This document shows, piece after piece, positions 18,038 to 19,270 of a stretch of DNA of 19,270 nt (position 1 is the first letter of the stretch; each line of letters opens with the position of its first letter). Where the stretch lies: NCBI GenBank assembly GCA_002412705.1, contig DHVO01000020.1:1-19270 (forward strand). Direction: 5' to 3'. Made by a program: the position numbers and the translations under genes. Source of the DNA: Bacteroidales bacterium UBA5206. Lineage in GTDB: Bacteria > Bacteroidota > Bacteroidia > Bacteroidales > Tenuifilaceae. The notes below the pieces were generated by a model that had not been told where the DNA came from, made no database searches, and saw nothing but the letters and a program-made list of their open reading frames with translations.

Positions 18038-18772
18038 CTATAAATGACCAAACTCAAGCCACTTGGCCCAATCCAGCCTATTATTACTTTTGGCGCAGCT
18101 AACTGCCTTCTCAAATGGATACTTTACGCTTATTTGAGCTACCTGCTGCACACCGTTTGCTATATCCAACATGCAGTACTGAGCCATATTATTATGGCTC
18201 TCCATTTTATGGTAAATGGGCAGTTCATCATCATAAGCCTGCAAACCAACGCTACCAGGATTTATAATTAAACGCTTTGAGGTTTGTACCTGTCGGCATG
18301 TATGGCTATGGCCACAAAGGATAACAGAAGCTTTAACTCCCGTTAGGTAAGTCTCCACAATGCCCTCTGCGTTAACCTGTCGGTACCCATCCTTTAAATC
18401 TTCTAACAGGTACGTTTTATCGGAATTTGGTGTGCCGTGAAACGCACAAATATCACCATCTAGTTCTAAAACCTGGGGCAAAGCCCTTAGCCATTCAATT
18501 GCATCGTTACACAAGCTATCAACAACGTAGTTCATTGTAAAGTGCTTTGTCCTATCCGTTAAGTTCTCAAGGATTGCTCTATCCTGATTTCCTGATACCG
18601 ACAAAATATTGTAGGAACGAATTAGCTGATAGGTCTCATTGGGCTTTAGCGGTCCGTAGAGGCTATCGCCTAGGTTTACAATTAGATCGGGCTTGCGCCT
18701 GCTAATATCCTCAAGAACACTACTTAAAGCCCAGTAATTGCCATGAATATCCGATAGTACTGCTACTCTCAT
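18038..18772 (-). CDS. Calcineurin-like metallophosphoesterase
   Basis: This 244-residue soluble phosphoesterase of the calcineurin-like fold uses two metal ions to hydrolyse phosphomono- or diesters. Metal-site motifs appear in order: SDIHGN (Asp8, His10), NLGDSLYGP (Asp36), SGNQDRAI (Asn62, with Gln where many relatives have His), FHGTP (His112) and CGHSHT (His155, His157), then NPGSVG. The pattern resembles the YfcE/MJ0936-like branch, though at 244 residues it is longer than YfcE itself (about 180). No signal peptide is seen, so it is cytoplasmic. Its stop directly abuts the earliest possible helicase start, suggesting a shared transcript and joint role. The substrate (nucleotide, nucleic acid or phosphoprotein) cannot be told from the sequence. 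Confidence 0.9.
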   Translation of the reverse strand: MRVAVLSDIHGNYWALSSVLEDISRRKPDLIVNLGDSLYGPLKPNETYQLIRSYNILSVSGNQDRAILENLTDRTKHFTMNYVVDSLCNDAIEWLRALPQVLELDGDICAFHGTPNSDKTYLLEDLKDGYRQVNAEGIVETYLTGVKASVILCGHSHTCRQVQTSKRLIINPGSVGLQAYDDELPIYHKMESHNNMAQYCMLDIANGVQQVAQISVKYPFEKAVSCAKSNNRLDWAKWLEFGHL

Positions 18773-18859
18773 GCAACTCTATATTTTATTACTTATTATG
18801 TTAGAGCACGGTTATGCCCTCATAAGCAAGAGAGCATTAACCAATGCAACACATTCCAT

Positions 18860-19270
18860 TTACATTCTACTCTCCACCTCTTTTTTTAATGCGGCATTCA
18901 TCTGCAGGTATCCTTGCTCTGTTTTTTTTATCATCTCTCCCATAAAAATCACCATAGGTCCCATGAAGCGCTCCACTTGAGTAAATCGGGTTTTACTGGG
19001 TGTTATAGGCTCCACAATAAATGCATGATCCCCACGGTAAACTACACCAAGAAAACCACCACCCCACACTATTCTCTGCATTGGTTTTACCTCAAATACA
19101 GTAGGCTTAAAAATCATTGGCTTAAGTCCTGGCGACACAACCTTTATTCGCAACTGCGCACCAATAGTAAGGGAACCTTCCACCAATGGAATAAACTGAT
19201 TCCACCGCTCCCACGATTTGAAATCGGTCAACACATCCCAAACCCTATCAGGCGAAGCCTCAATTTCAAC
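18860..19270 (-). CDS. SRPBCC-fold (polyketide-cyclase-like) protein, 5' partial
   Basis: The reading frame stays open to the window edge, so the GTG codon at 19234 is internal and the true start lies outside. The first 12 visible residues (VEIEASPDRVWD), followed by VLTDFKSWERWNQFIP, are the classic N-terminal strand and helix of the SRPBCC/START-like helix-grip fold. The 136 visible residues are close to the family's usual size of about 150, so little is missing. The C-terminal helix (GEMIKKTEQGYLQMNAALKK) closes the fold. These proteins bind small hydrophobic ligands, but no ligand or reaction can be assigned. An 87-base gap separates it from the phosphoesterase gene, with no clear promoter or terminator. 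Confidence 0.85.
   Translation of the reverse strand, partial: VEIEASPDRVWDVLTDFKSWERWNQFIPLVEGSLTIGAQLRIKVVSPGLKPMIFKPTVFEVKPMQRIVWGGGFLGVVYRGDHAFIVEPITPSKTRFTQVERFMGPMVIFMGEMIKKTEQGYLQMNAALKKEVESRM

Noticed and set aside
18773..18859. Promoter or terminator between the SRPBCC and phosphoesterase genes.
   Set aside because: Neither a TAnnTTTG/TTTG pair at proper spacing nor a stable hairpin with T-tract could be found on the minus strand.
1..19270. CRISPR arrays, tRNA or rRNA genes, insertion sequences, and a PUL regulator (HTCS, or sigma/anti-sigma pair).
   Set aside because: None was recognised on either strand. A regulator may lie upstream of susC, outside the window.

Overview
The window reads as Bacteroidota DNA. 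The signs are a SusC/SusD pair, lipoprotein signal peptides followed by Ser/Asp/Glu-rich export motifs, and a glycoside hydrolase with a type IX secretion (T9SS) C-terminal sorting domain. The T9SS tail argues against a typical gut Bacteroides and suits a free-living or environmental Bacteroidales/Marinilabiliales-like lineage, but the exact taxon cannot be read from the sequence.

Bases 1-15171 (+ strand) are one polysaccharide utilisation locus (PUL) for beta-1,3-glucan (laminarin-like or mixed-linkage). Gene order is susC (5' end cut by the window edge), susD, a PKD-domain surface glycan-binding lipoprotein, GH16 endoglucanase A with a T9SS tail, a GH3 beta-glucosidase lipoprotein, GH16 endoglucanase B as a lipoprotein, a GPH-type sugar:cation symporter, and a large cytoplasmic GH94/GH149/GH161-type phosphorylase. 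The implied route is surface capture and endo-cleavage, SusCD import, periplasmic trimming by GH3, inner-membrane import by the symporter, and cytoplasmic phosphorolysis to glucose-1-phosphate. Hairpins at 5915-5941, 7095-7116 and 10309-10327 may grade expression along the operon. No regulator of the locus lies inside the window.

A strong 12-bp hairpin with a T-tract (15206-15241) closes the PUL and separates it from a convergent minus-strand block (15257-19270). That block holds a partial SRPBCC-fold protein, a calcineurin-like metallophosphoesterase, and a roughly 908-residue SF2 DEAH-box helicase with two predicted membrane segments after its motor. The phosphoesterase and helicase sit next to each other like an operon and do not match a system I can name. 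They are the best candidate for something undescribed here.

No RNA genes, insertion sequences, CRISPR arrays or long repeats were recognised. No gap between genes exceeds about 120 bases.
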